A stretch of 64,000 nt of DNA from CBDDIP01 sp965229005 (GTDB lineage: Bacteria; Actinomycetota; Acidimicrobiia; Acidimicrobiales; Ilumatobacteraceae), in NCBI GenBank assembly GCA_965229005.1, contig CBDDIP010000002.1, positions 2,914,001-2,978,000 on the forward strand, read 5' to 3'. Below are positions 24,267 through 34,018 of this stretch, in pieces. The notes under the pieces are model-generated. The model was given only the letters and a program-made list of their open reading frames with translations. It had not been told where the DNA came from and did no database searches. The position numbers and the translations under genes are program-made. Position 1 is the stretch's first letter. Each line of letters opens with the position of its first letter.

Positions 24267-24439
24267 GTCCCAGTCCCTCCCTGTCGAGCCGCCGGATGCG
24301 GCAAGGCATCTCCTGTGAACGTTTCGGTGCAGCCCCTGTCACCGACTCGTCGTGAGGGCGAACCTAGGCGCGGCCCGTGGAGCAAGACAAGTGCAACTTC
24401 GTCAAGGACGGAACAAATGTTCCGCGACGAGTGCCCAGG
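24267..24439. promoter_or_regulatory. upstream region of the subtilase gene
   Basis: This 173-bp gap should contain the protease promoter on the minus strand. Apart from the ribosome-binding site next to the start codon and the palindrome at 24409-24424, I see no clear promoter hexamers. Confidence 0.4.
24409..24424. promoter_or_regulatory. 16-bp perfect palindrome CGGAACAAATGTTCCG, possible operator
   Basis: Its core GAAC-AAAT-GTTC fits the GAAC-N4-GTTC form of Gram-positive LexA (SOS) boxes, although the flanking base is G rather than the usual C. It lies about 145 bp upstream of the subtilase start and 16 bp after the stop of the upstream lipoprotein gene. Another regulator is equally possible. 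Confidence 0.4.
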
Positions 24440-25009
24440 TCAGCCCCCATCTACCCGAGTGGGTGTCAAGGTCAGCGACCGTTCGCACAGGAACGGCCGC
24501 GTGGAGTCACCACTGTGGTATCGGTACACCCGTCCGCCGGTGACCAGCTCGATCACCGAGCCATCGACCAACGCCTGGGTGTACACCATCCCCTTCTCCG
24601 GGCATCCCATCGCGCCGTCCGGCCAGACCACCAACACGGCGGACGACACGGTGATCTGCGCCTCGGAGACGCCGAGCCGGGAGGACAGGTCGGTGAGGGC
24701 CAGATCGATGTACGGCTGCAGCGCGTCGTCGATGTCACCCGCTGGGAAGACGGTCGACGTGCTCCCTGCCGGAGGGGCGCCGTCAGTCCCGCCGTCGGTG
24801 CCGTTCGGCGAGACCGTGTCCTCTGAGCTGGGCTGCGGGCCGGTCGGCAGGCTGGTCGTGGTGACGCTGGTGGTGGTCAGCTCGGTGGTCGTCACGCCGC
24901 CGCTGATCGGCACGCTGTCGTCGGGATCCGAACCGCACCCGGCCATCACGACGGCGGCCATGACCACCGCGATCGAGGTCACCATCGTTCGGCCCGTTCC
25001 CGTGCGCAT
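24440..25009 (-). CDS. small lipoprotein of unknown function
   Basis: The 189-residue product has a lipoprotein signal ending V-M-A-G-C (Cys25), a long Thr/Ser/Pro-rich linker (about 35-95), and a roughly 90-residue globular domain with D-L-S-S-R-L-G-V and a C-P-E-K-G motif. I do not recognise the domain. It starts 10 bp after the stop codon of the molybdenum hydroxylase large subunit but has its own TAGGGT hexamer seven bases before the ATG at 25009. A start upstream at 25156 would lie inside the hydroxylase gene and lose the signal peptide. Confidence 0.75.
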   Translation of the reverse strand: MRTGTGRTMVTSIAVVMAAVVMAGCGSDPDDSVPISGGVTTTELTTTSVTTTSLPTGPQPSSEDTVSPNGTDGGTDGAPPAGSTSTVFPAGDIDDALQPYIDLALTDLSSRLGVSEAQITVSSAVLVVWPDGAMGCPEKGMVYTQALVDGSVIELVTGGRVYRYHSGDSTRPFLCERSLTLTPTRVDGG

Positions 25010-25016
25010 GCCGCGG

Positions 25017-25022
25017 ACCCTA
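25017..25022 (-). promoter_or_regulatory. -10 hexamer TAGGGT of a probable leaderless promoter
   Basis: Seven bases before the ATG at 25009. Its first three bases are the TAG stop codon of the upstream hydroxylase gene, so stop codon and promoter are fused. Confidence 0.5.
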
Positions 25023-27344
25023 CTGAGCCGGCGCGTCTCCGGGGCGGCAGATGTCGGATGGCCGCACGGGCACACGGACGAGATCGTGGCCGATCGCGTC
25101 GCGGATCGCGGCGACGATCGCCGGCGTGACCGAGATGCACGGCGGCTCGCCGACACCCTTCGCGCCGAGCGGCGCCATCGGGTCGGGCAGCTCGATCAGG
25201 GTCGCGATCACGTCCGGCATGTCGAGCATCGTCGGCAGCAGGTAGTCCGTGAAGCTTGCGTTTCGGACGCGTCCGTCGGTCTGGATGATCTCCTCCATCA
25301 CCGCCAGGCCGAGCCCCTGGGCGATCCCGCCCTCGATCTGGCCGACGACGCTCAACGGGTTCAACGCCCGTCCGACGTCCTGCGCAGTGGCGATCTGCAC
25401 CACCTTCACGAGGCCCAGCTCGGGGTCGACATCGACGACGGCGCGGTGGGCGACGAAGGCGAACGCGGTGTGGCAGTTGCCCTGGCCGACCTCATCGAGC
25501 TCCTCGGTCGGGCGGTGGTGGTGCTCGAACGTCTCGTCGAGCTCGATGCCGGCTGATGCCTCGGTGACCGGCACGCGCAACGTGCCAACGGTGTCGATGA
25601 CGTCACGCCCGTCGATCGCGAGCTGCAGCGGGTCGATGTCGTGCACGCGGCCGACGTGCTCGAAGAGCCGCTCGCGCACGAGCCGGCAGGCGCCGTCCAC
25701 GGCGCCGCCACTCATCCACGTCTGGCGTGAGGCCGACGTCGATCCGGCGGAGCCGATCGTCGTGTCGATCGGCTCGAGCACGACGTCGTCGACACCGAGC
25801 ACGGAGCGGGCGATCTGTGCGGCGATGGTGACGAAGCCCTGGCCGACCTCGGAGGTGGCGAACTTCAACGAGGCAACACCGTCGGCCAACCGGCAGCGGG
25901 CCGTGGCGTAGTCGTCGAAGGCCTCGCTGTACATCAGGTTCTTGATGGCCACGCCCCAGCCGATGCCACGGCGGATGTGGCTGACGTCGGCGGTGCGGCC
26001 GGCCCCGCCGGGCAGGTGCAGCGGATCGCCGTCGTGCCCGCCGACGGGCGTGTCCGGAAGCGGCAGTGCCGCGGTGTCGCGGATGCACTGCGCCACCGGC
26101 GCGACGTTCTCGATGACCTGGCCGGTGATCAGGCGGTCGCCGGTCTCCATCGCATTGCGCAGGCGCACCTCGACGGGATCGAGTCCGCACGCAACGGCGA
26201 GCTTGTCCATCTGGCTCTCGTGAGCGAAGCACGCCTGCACGACGCCGAAGCCGCGCATCGCACCACACGGCAGGTTGTTGGTGCGCACCGCCCAACCGTC
26301 CACCGTTGCGTTCTCGCACTTGTACGGCCCCTGGGTGTGGGTGATCCCGTTGATCAGGACCGCCGACGACGTCGATGCGTACGCACCGCCGTCGAACACG
26401 AAGCGCGCCTCCACTCGTTGCAGCACGCCGTCACGAGTGGCGTGGTGACGCATCCACACCGTTGCCGGGTGGCGGTGCACGTGGCCGAGGAAGCTCTCGG
26501 CGCGGCTGTACGCGATGCGCACCGGGCGGCTCGTGCGCAGTGCCAGCAGACAGGTGTGCACCTGCAGGCTGATGTCCTCGCGCGCCCCGAACGCACCGCC
26601 CACGCCGCCGAGCGTCAGGCGCACCTGATCCTCGGCGAGGCCGAGGCAGTCGGCGATCTGCTTGCGATCCTCGTGCAACCACTGCGTGGCGACGAAGAGC
26701 TCGATGCCGGCGCCGCCGGGGTCGGGCAGGGCCAGCGCCGCCTCGAGCCCGAGGAAGGCTTGGTCCTGCATCCCGATCTCGTAGGTGCCCTCGACGACGA
26801 CCTCGCCGATCAAATCCTGATCGCCGCGCACGATGCGCTGGTGGCGGATGACGTTGCCGTCGGGGTGGATCGGTGGATGGCTGCCATCGATCGCCCGCTC
26901 CGCGTCGACCAGCGGATCGAGCACCTCGTACTCGACGACGATCGCCTCCAACGCCCGCCGGCACACCTCGGGGTGGATGGCTGCGACGGCGGCAACCGGT
27001 TCCCCGACGAAGCGGACGAACTCGCTGGCGAACACCGGCTGGTCCTGGCTGATCAACCCGTACGTGGCCACACCCGGCACGTCCTCGGCGGTGATGATCG
27101 CCTCGACCCCGTTGATCCTCCACGCGGCTGACAGATCGATGCGCACGATGCGTGCGTACGGGTGCGGCGAGCGCAGCGTTGCGCCCCACAGCGCGCCGTC
27201 GGCGGACAGGTCGCCGGAGAAGGCGAACGTGCCCTGCACCTTGGCCATGCCGTCCGGCCGCACCGGGCTGTCGCCCAGCCGACCGGTGATCGCCGCGTCG
27301 TTGATCGTGCCAACGCCGGTGCTCGTCCCCGTGGTGGTGCTCAC
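25020..27344 (-). CDS. molybdenum hydroxylase large subunit (xanthine dehydrogenase/aldehyde oxidase type)
   Basis: The 774-residue subunit binds the molybdopterin cofactor and hydroxylates an aromatic N-heterocycle or aldehyde with water. The catalytic Glu is E733 in G-V-G-E-P-P, and G-G-V-G-G-A-F-G-A-R and R-G-F-G-V are the usual cofactor-contact motifs. Family members include xanthine dehydrogenase, nicotinate and isoquinoline hydroxylases and CO dehydrogenase; the CO-dehydrogenase active-site loop is not evident. The GTG start at 27344 overlaps the TGA of the iron-sulfur subunit gene. It is the last of three subunits, transcribed FAD, 2Fe-2S, Mo. Confidence 0.9.
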   Translation of the reverse strand: MSTTTGTSTGVGTINDAAITGRLGDSPVRPDGMAKVQGTFAFSGDLSADGALWGATLRSPHPYARIVRIDLSAAWRINGVEAIITAEDVPGVATYGLISQDQPVFASEFVRFVGEPVAAVAAIHPEVCRRALEAIVVEYEVLDPLVDAERAIDGSHPPIHPDGNVIRHQRIVRGDQDLIGEVVVEGTYEIGMQDQAFLGLEAALALPDPGGAGIELFVATQWLHEDRKQIADCLGLAEDQVRLTLGGVGGAFGAREDISLQVHTCLLALRTSRPVRIAYSRAESFLGHVHRHPATVWMRHHATRDGVLQRVEARFVFDGGAYASTSSAVLINGITHTQGPYKCENATVDGWAVRTNNLPCGAMRGFGVVQACFAHESQMDKLAVACGLDPVEVRLRNAMETGDRLITGQVIENVAPVAQCIRDTAALPLPDTPVGGHDGDPLHLPGGAGRTADVSHIRRGIGWGVAIKNLMYSEAFDDYATARCRLADGVASLKFATSEVGQGFVTIAAQIARSVLGVDDVVLEPIDTTIGSAGSTSASRQTWMSGGAVDGACRLVRERLFEHVGRVHDIDPLQLAIDGRDVIDTVGTLRVPVTEASAGIELDETFEHHHRPTEELDEVGQGNCHTAFAFVAHRAVVDVDPELGLVKVVQIATAQDVGRALNPLSVVGQIEGGIAQGLGLAVMEEIIQTDGRVRNASFTDYLLPTMLDMPDVIATLIELPDPMAPLGAKGVGEPPCISVTPAIVAAIRDAIGHDLVRVPVRPSDICRPGDAPAQ

Positions 27345-27886
27345 GCCCCGCGCTCCGAAGATTCGGCGCGACGGGCGACGCTGACGCGCTGCACGGCTTC
27401 GATGATCCGCCCGTAGCCGGTGCAGCGACAGATGTTGCCGGACAGCTCCTCGCGGATCTGCAGCTCACTCGGTTCCGGGATGCGTTCGAGCAACGAGTGC
27501 GCCGAGACGATCAACCCGGGCGTGCAGAACCCGCACTGCACGGCGCCGCAGTCGACGAACGCCTGTTGCACGTCCGACGGGCTGCCCGGCGGCGCGATCC
27601 CTTCGATGGTGACGATCGCCTGGCTCGGCGCGGCTGCGGCGAGCACGAGGCAGCTGCAGACCAGCTCGTCGTCGATCAGCACGCTGCACGATCCGCACTC
27701 ACCTTGTTCGCAGGCGCCCTTCGAACCGAGCAGGCCGAGCCGTTCGCGCAGCACGTAGAGCAGGCTCTCCCCCACCCACGCGTCGCGCACCTCGTGCGGT
27801 TGTCCGTTGACGTGCAGCACGTACGCCTCGTTCGTCCCGACGAGCTGCACGTTGGGCTGGACGCCGCCGCCCGTCGGATCAGCCAC
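27341..27886 (-). CDS. molybdenum hydroxylase 2Fe-2S subunit
   Basis: The 181-residue protein carries two 2Fe-2S clusters: C59, C64, C67 and C79 form the plant-ferredoxin-type site (C-E-Q-G-E-C-G-S-C), and C118, C121, C153 and C155 (C-G-F-C-T, C-R-C-T-G-Y) the second site. It passes electrons from the Mo centre to the FAD subunit. The N-terminus is about 15 residues longer than in many homologues. Its gene overlaps both neighbours (8 bp with the FAD subunit, 4 bp with the large subunit). Confidence 0.93.
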   Translation of the reverse strand: MADPTGGGVQPNVQLVGTNEAYVLHVNGQPHEVRDAWVGESLLYVLRERLGLLGSKGACEQGECGSCSVLIDDELVCSCLVLAAAAPSQAIVTIEGIAPPGSPSDVQQAFVDCGAVQCGFCTPGLIVSAHSLLERIPEPSELQIREELSGNICRCTGYGRIIEAVQRVSVARRAESSERGA

Positions 27887-28730
27887 CGGGGAACGCCCTG
27901 CGAAGCAACCGGCCGGCCATCACGCCGATCGCGTGACGGCGGTACTCGGCGGTGGATCGGTGATCGTCGATCGGCTTCGCCGCGGCCGCGGCCAGTCGGG
28001 CGAACTCGTCGACGTCCGCGTTCGAGACGGATCGCGCGCCGAAGTCGATCGCCGCGGCGGCGTGCGCCTCCGCGTCAGCGCAGCGGATGATCGTCGGACC
28101 GACCGAGCCGAGCGCCAGCCGCACGTACTGGCCGGAGAGGTCGGTGACGAGACAGGCGCCGGCGTTGGAGATCACCATCGCGTTGCGCACGCCGACCTTC
28201 GCGTAGCCCTGCCATCCGTCGAGCACCGGCACGGTGACCGCGACGATCAGCTCTCCCGGCTCCAGCGCGGTGCGCTTGGGCCCGGTGGCGAAGTCGGCGA
28301 ACGCGACGTCGCGCGTTCCGGTGGACGAGGCGAGGTGCAGCACGGCGTCGAGCGCAGCGAACACCGGGAGTCCATCGCCGGCGGGAGATGCGGTGGCGAG
28401 GTTGCCGCCGATGGTTGCCGCGTGACGGATCTGCGGCGACCCGACGGTGCGGCCGGCCTCCGCGAGCGCAGGGAACCAGTCGCACAGCGGCGCATCGAGC
28501 ACCGAGCTGTAGGTGACGCCGGCGCCGAGGCGAACGGTGCCGGCCGTGGGATCGTGCTCCCACGAGCGCAGCTCGGCGACGCGGTTGACGGCGATCACCG
28601 ACACCGGACGGCGGTGACCGGCGTTCATCTCGACCATCGCGTCCGTCCCACCGGCGAGCACCATCGCGGTGGGGTCGGCCGCGAGCGCATCGAGCGCGTC
28701 GGTGAGGGTGGTGGGCACGATGACCGGCAT
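27879..28730 (-). CDS. molybdenum hydroxylase FAD-binding subunit
   Basis: The 283-residue subunit has the vanillyl-alcohol-oxidase-like FAD fold of the CoxM/XdhB family: V-L-A-G-G-T-D at about 24-30, T-I-G-G-N-L-A-T-A-S-P-A-G-D at the second flavin loop, and a CO_deh_flav_C-type C-terminus. It hands electrons from the iron-sulfur clusters to NAD or another acceptor. It is the first gene of the operon, with TAAAGT nine bases before the ATG at 28730. Confidence 0.9.
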   Translation of the reverse strand: MPVIVPTTLTDALDALAADPTAMVLAGGTDAMVEMNAGHRRPVSVIAVNRVAELRSWEHDPTAGTVRLGAGVTYSSVLDAPLCDWFPALAEAGRTVGSPQIRHAATIGGNLATASPAGDGLPVFAALDAVLHLASSTGTRDVAFADFATGPKRTALEPGELIVAVTVPVLDGWQGYAKVGVRNAMVISNAGACLVTDLSGQYVRLALGSVGPTIIRCADAEAHAAAAIDFGARSVSNADVDEFARLAAAAAKPIDDHRSTAEYRRHAIGVMAGRLLRRAFPGG

Positions 28731-28739
28731 GCGGCGCCG

Positions 28740-28745
28740 ACTTTA
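28740..28745 (-). promoter_or_regulatory. possible -10 hexamer TAAAGT
   Basis: Nine bases before the ATG at 28730, in the gap downstream of the PPK2 gene. This would drive the three-subunit hydroxylase operon with a very short or absent leader. Confidence 0.45.
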
Positions 28746-28784
28746 CAATTCGTCAACCGTCGGCGGGGGTTCTCCGCAGGTTGT

Positions 28785-29607
28785 TCACACGATGGTGATG
28801 TCCTCGAGCCCGGGCTCCGGCGGCGGGAACTTCGGGTCGAGGCGCTCCAGCGTGCGCAGCAGGATCTTGGCGACGGCCAGGTTGCGTACCCAGTTGCGGT
28901 CGGCCGGGACCACGAACCACGGCGCATGCGCGGTGGGACGTGCGCTTGATCGCGTCGTGGTAGGCAACGCGGAAGTCGTCCCACAGGGCGCGGTCCTCGA
29001 GGTCGCCCTTGCGGAACTTCCACTTCTTCGTGTCGTCGTCCAACCGGTCCTGGAAGCGGGCGGCCTGCTGTTGCTTCGAGACGTTGAGGAAGCACTTGAC
29101 CACGGTGGTGCCCTCGTCGACGAGCATCCGCTCGAAGTGGTTGATGTGATCGAAGCGCCGCTTCCACTGCGCCTCTGGTACGAACGACTTCACCCGCACG
29201 ACGAGCACGTCCTCGTAGTGGCTGCGGTTGAACACACCGATCTCGCCCTTGCCGGGGCAGCGCTGGTGCACCCGCCACAGGTAGTCCTGCGCCAGCTCGC
29301 GACCACCGGGCGCCTTGAACGACGACACCGGCACGCCGGCAGGGTTGAGTCCGGAGAGGATGGCCCGGATCGTGCCGTCCTTGCCCGCCGCGTCCATCGC
29401 CTGGAGCACGAGCAGCACGCTTCGCTTGTTCTCCGCGTACAGCCGCTGCTGCAGGGCGTCGAGCTTGATCTTCACCGCATCGAGCTCGGCCTTGGCGGAC
29501 TCCTTGTGCCACCCGAGGGTGTCCGCCGGATCGTGATCGTCGAGATCGAACGACTTGTTGCCCTTGGTGTCCTTGACGCGCAACGCGTCGATGCCCTTGC
29601 CTGCCAT
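28785..29607 (-). pseudogene. ppk2: polyphosphate kinase 2, broken by a +1 frameshift
   Basis: PPK2 transfers phosphate between polyphosphate and nucleotides. The first about 220 residues are normal: the P-loop D-A-A-G-K-D-G-T at 72-79 and the family motif N-R-S-H-Y-E-D-V. Then the frame breaks. The expected C-terminus, H-A-P-W-F-V-V-P-A-D-R-N-W-V-R-N and on to I-T-I-V, is encoded one frame over, ending at 28785. Removing a single G from the GGG at 28935-28937 rejoins both parts into a 273-residue protein of normal length. As written, translation runs on in the wrong frame to a stop at 28753. A sequencing error is as likely as a real mutation. The start at 29607 has TACGGT seven bases upstream. 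Confidence 0.85.
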
Positions 29608-29614
29608 CCCCGGG

Positions 29615-29620
29615 ACCGTA
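29615..29620 (-). promoter_or_regulatory. -10 hexamer TACGGT of a probable leaderless promoter
   Basis: Seven bases before the ATG at 29607. The same hexamer and spacing precede the DNA glycosylase gene at 36824. Confidence 0.55.
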
Positions 29621-29631
29621 GTGGACCCGGA

Positions 29632-29829
29632 TCAGGCGTCGCGGTAGGGGCAGTGGCGGCAGCTGCTGTCGCAGCACGAGCCGCGGCTCAGGTGGAACGC
29701 GGCGGTGAACACGCTGAGGCCCGAGACCGGGTCGACGTACACGGGCTCACCGCGGCGGACCGCCTCGGCGTGGCGAGCGACGACCTCGTCGCTGAGCGGT
29801 CGCCGCGACGAGGGTTGGCTGGCGGCCAA
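29632..29829 (-). CDS. small Cys-rich protein (DUF5522-like)
   Basis: About 65 residues if it starts at the TTG at 29829, just after the importer ATPase stop; the exact start is uncertain. The C-terminal part Y-V-D-P-V-S-G-L-S-V-F-T-A followed by S-C-C-D-S-S-C-R-H-C-P-Y is the mark of a short conserved family of unknown function (DUF5522 as I recall). The four clustered Cys and one His suggest a metal site. It ends the peptide-importer operon or is a separate gene. No function can be assigned. Confidence 0.7.
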   Translation of the reverse strand: MAASQPSSRRPLSDEVVARHAEAVRRGEPVYVDPVSGLSVFTAAFHLSRGSCCDSSCRHCPYRDA

Positions 29830-29831
29830 CC

Positions 29832-30859
29832 TCAGTTCGAGGCGCCGACGCTCACCGGCGTCTCGCTGCCGATCAACGGGTAGTGACAGGCCACGAAGTG
29901 ATCCGGCAGCAGCTCGCGCATCTGCGGCTCCTCGGCGCTGCACCGCGGCTGCGCGTTCGGGCAACGGGTGTGGAAGCGGCAGCCCGACGGCGGCAGCACC
30001 GGCGACGGCGGTTCGCCGGTGATCGGCGTGCGGTTGATCTCCACCGTCGGATCGGCGACCGGGATGGAGCTCAGCAGCACCTCGGTGTACGGGTGCGCCG
30101 GGGCGCGGTACAGCTCGTCGCTACCGGCCACCTCGCACAGCTTGCCGAGGTACATCACTGCCACGCGGTCGCTGATGTTCTTGACCACCGCGAGGTCGTG
30201 GGCGATGAAGATCAGCGTCAGGTTGTACTCGTGCTTGAGGTCTTCCAGCAGGTTGAGCACCTGGGCCTGCACGCTGACGTCGAGCGCCGAGACGGGCTCG
30301 TCGCAGATGATCATCTTCGGGTTGAGCACGAGTGCCCGGGCGATGCTGATGCGCTGGCACTGACCGCCACTGAACTGGTGCGGGCGGCGATCGCTGGCGA
30401 CGGCCGGATCGATGCCGACGTCCTCCAGCGCCTTGTTGACGCGGGCGAGCCGCTCCTCCTTGGTACCGATCTTCCAGACGTTCAACGGCTCCATGACGAT
30501 GTCGCGCACCTTGCGGCGCGGGTTCAGCGAGGAGATCGGGTCCTGGAAGATCATCTGCACGTTCGTGCGCAGCTCACGCATGCCTTCGCCGTGCAGCTTG
30601 GTCAGCTCGTTGCCACCGAAGCGGATGGAACCGCCCTTCGGCTTGGGCAGCTGCACGATCGCTCGACCCGTGGTGCTCTTGCCGCAGCCGGACTCGCCGA
30701 CCAGACCGAGCGTCTCGCCGGCGAGCACGTCGAAGCTGATGTTGGACACGGCCTGCACGCGCAGGCCGGTGCGGCCGACGGGGAACTCGACGAGCAACTC
30801 GTTCACGCTCAGCAGCGCGTCGCTGCCGGCGCGGAGGTGGGCGGTGCCGGTGCCGGCCA

Positions 30860-30860
<1 letters not shown>
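29832..30860 (-). CDS. oligopeptide/dipeptide ABC importer ATPase (OppF/DppF type)
   Basis: The 342-residue ATPase has Walker A G-E-S-G-C-G-K-S-T at 55-63, Q-D-P-I-S-S-L-N-P at the Q-loop, and the C-terminal oligopeptide-transporter extension with C-x-F-H-T-R-C-P. The signature reads S-G-G-Q-C-Q-R where nearly all relatives have S-G-G-Q-R-Q-R; the changed residue lies just after the LSGGQ core. Its ATG overlaps the previous stop by one base (TGATG). The pair of OppD- and OppF-like ATPases forms the motor of the importer. A start further upstream is ruled out by the overlap. Confidence 0.92.
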
Positions 30861-31950
<1,090 letters not shown>

Positions 31951-31954
<4 letters not shown>

Positions 31955-32964
31955 CCGATGGCCTCCCGCACACGGAACTTCTCGTTGAGCACGTCGCCGA
32001 GCAGGTTGATGGACAAGACGGTGAGGAACATCGTCGCTGCCGGAGTGAGCGACATCCACCAGGCCGTGTCGAGCTTCTTCTGGCCGGCGGCGATCATCGC
32101 CCCCCACGTGGGCGTGGGCGAGTTCACCGACAGGCCGAGGAACGCGAGCGCACCTTCGGCCACGATGAGCAAGGCCATGCCGGTGAGGGTGAACGTGAGC
32201 ATGGCCGGCACCACGTTGGGCAGGATCTCCTTGAACATGATCCGCGTGTTGCCGGCGCCGATGCTCTTGGCAGCGGTGACGAACTCACGTTGCGCGTAGA
32301 CCATCGTGTTGGCACGCACCAACCGGGTGATGGGTGGGATCGACAGGATGACGAGGGCCAGGATGACTGGCCAGATGGATCGGTTCTCCGCTTCTGCTGC
32401 GGTGGACGAGTCGAAGAACCCGACGATGAAGATCGCCAGCAGCAGTGCTGGGAACGCCAGCATGATGTTCATGATCGTGTCGATGACGCGATCCAGCCGT
32501 CGGCCGAAGTAGCCGCTGATCAGCCCGAGACCACCGCCGATCAGCAGTCCGAAGATGATCGACAGGGCGCCGATCATCAACGAGTTGCGAGCGCCGTACA
32601 TCGATCGGCTGAACAGGTCGAAGCCGTTGGTGTCGGTGCCGAACCAGCCGATGCGAGGCGGCGAGCCGGGGAACGACGGCAGCTCGGACTTCGAGAACCC
32701 GGCCCACGCCGGCGGCTTCTCCAGCTTGAACGTGGAGCCGTTGATGTGCGTCGAGCACTCCGCCTTCTTGTCGAACTGCGAACAGGAGTGGTTCACGTAC
32801 GGCAACCACGAGGCGCCGACCGCGGTGAACACCAGCGCGGCGAGCCAGGTGATGGCCAGCCACTTGGTGACGCGGCCGCGCTTGCGGAACTTCTTCACCG
32901 TGGCGACCGGCGCGGGAACTTCCGGCGCGGAGCCGACGAGGGGCGTTTCGAGGGTGGCAGTCAT
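31951..32964 (-). CDS. oligopeptide/dipeptide ABC importer permease (OppC/DppC type)
   Basis: The 337-residue permease has a cytoplasmic N-terminal tail, a first helix at about 35-55, an unusually long external segment with two Cys (about 60-110), and then five helices with the coupling loop A-A-K-S-I-G-A-G-N-T. It pairs with the permease encoded upstream. A perfect AGGAGG ribosome-binding site at 32973-32978, eight bases before the ATG, fixes the start. The external loop is longer than in E. coli DppC. Confidence 0.92.
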
Positions 32965-32976
32965 GTCGAGGGCCTC

Positions 32977-33942
32977 CTACGACAGCGAACGGACGGCTCG
33001 TACACGGGGGTCGAGCCACCCGTACGCGATGTCCACGAGGAAGTTGATCATCACGTACACGATCGCCAGGATGACGACGGTGATCTGCACGAGGCGGAAC
33101 TCGTTGGCCAGGATGCCCACGACGGTCTTGCGACCGAGACCGTTCATGTTGAACGCGGTCTCGACGATGAACGAACCACCGACGAGGGCACCGACGTTCA
33201 CCGCCGCAGCGGTGATCAACGAGAACAGCGACGGCCGCAGTGCGTGCCCGAACAGGATGCGTGACGTGCTCATCCCCTTGGCCCGTGCCGTGGTGATGAA
33301 GTCGCTCTGCAACGTGTTGACGAGGTCGGCGCGCAGCAAGCGCATGTAGGTGGCTGCCAGCGGCAGGGCGAGCACGATCGTGGGCAAGAAGTAGTTCTTG
33401 ATGTGATCGAGCGGACTGCCGAACAGCGAGACGTCCTTGGAGATCGTCGGGAAGATCTTCCAGCGCACGCAGAACAGCAGGATGAGGATGACGGCGAGGA
33501 TGTAGTTCGGCAACGACAGGAGCCCGAACGACGTCGTCGTGCTTAATCGGTCGAACACCCCGTTGTTGCGATACGCGGCGAAGATCGCCACCGGGATGGC
33601 GATGAGCAGCGCGAGGAGCTGGGCGTAGATCATCAGCCGCAGCGAGATCTTGAGGCCGTCCCAGATGGACGTCTGCACCGACTGGTTGCCGTTGAAGGTG
33701 ACCCCCCAGTCGACGGTGACGAGGTCCTTGAGGAAGTAGCCGTACTGCTTGACGACCGAATCGTTGAGGTGCAACGAGTCGAGCAGCTTCTCCTGCTCGG
33801 CCGGGTTGATGGCACCGCTGCCCTTGGCCGCGATGATCCGTTCCTTCGCGTTCGGCAACGCACCGAGCGCGAGGGACACCGTGAAGGTCACGGCGATCAA
33901 GACGATGACCAGTTGGACGAACTTCTGTCCGAAGTACCGCAT
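32977..33942 (-). CDS. oligopeptide/dipeptide ABC importer permease (OppB/DppB type)
   Basis: The 321-residue permease begins with a helix at once (M-R-Y-F-G-Q-K-F) and has six membrane segments. The coupling loop is T-A-R-A-K-G-M-S, and the region G-L-G-R-K-T-V near the C-terminus is typical of the family. The start at 33942 has a GGAAGGG ribosome-binding site. It lies 76 bp after the binding-protein gene. Confidence 0.92.
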   Translation of the reverse strand: MRYFGQKFVQLVIVLIAVTFTVSLALGALPNAKERIIAAKGSGAINPAEQEKLLDSLHLNDSVVKQYGYFLKDLVTVDWGVTFNGNQSVQTSIWDGLKISLRLMIYAQLLALLIAIPVAIFAAYRNNGVFDRLSTTTSFGLLSLPNYILAVILILLFCVRWKIFPTISKDVSLFGSPLDHIKNYFLPTIVLALPLAATYMRLLRADLVNTLQSDFITTARAKGMSTSRILFGHALRPSLFSLITAAAVNVGALVGGSFIVETAFNMNGLGRKTVVGILANEFRLVQITVVILAIVYVMINFLVDIAYGWLDPRVRAVRSLS

Positions 33943-34018
33943 GATCTGACCGATTCCCTTCCGGTGTCCCTCGTTCTCAGTGTGCTAGTTCACTCGCAGA
34001 TCAGATGACGTTCGTCGA

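Noticed and set aside
25020..28730. Carbon monoxide dehydrogenase
   Set aside because: Subunit set is the same, but I could not find the Cys-containing active-site loop of form I CO dehydrogenase in the large subunit. A general molybdenum hydroxylase is safer.
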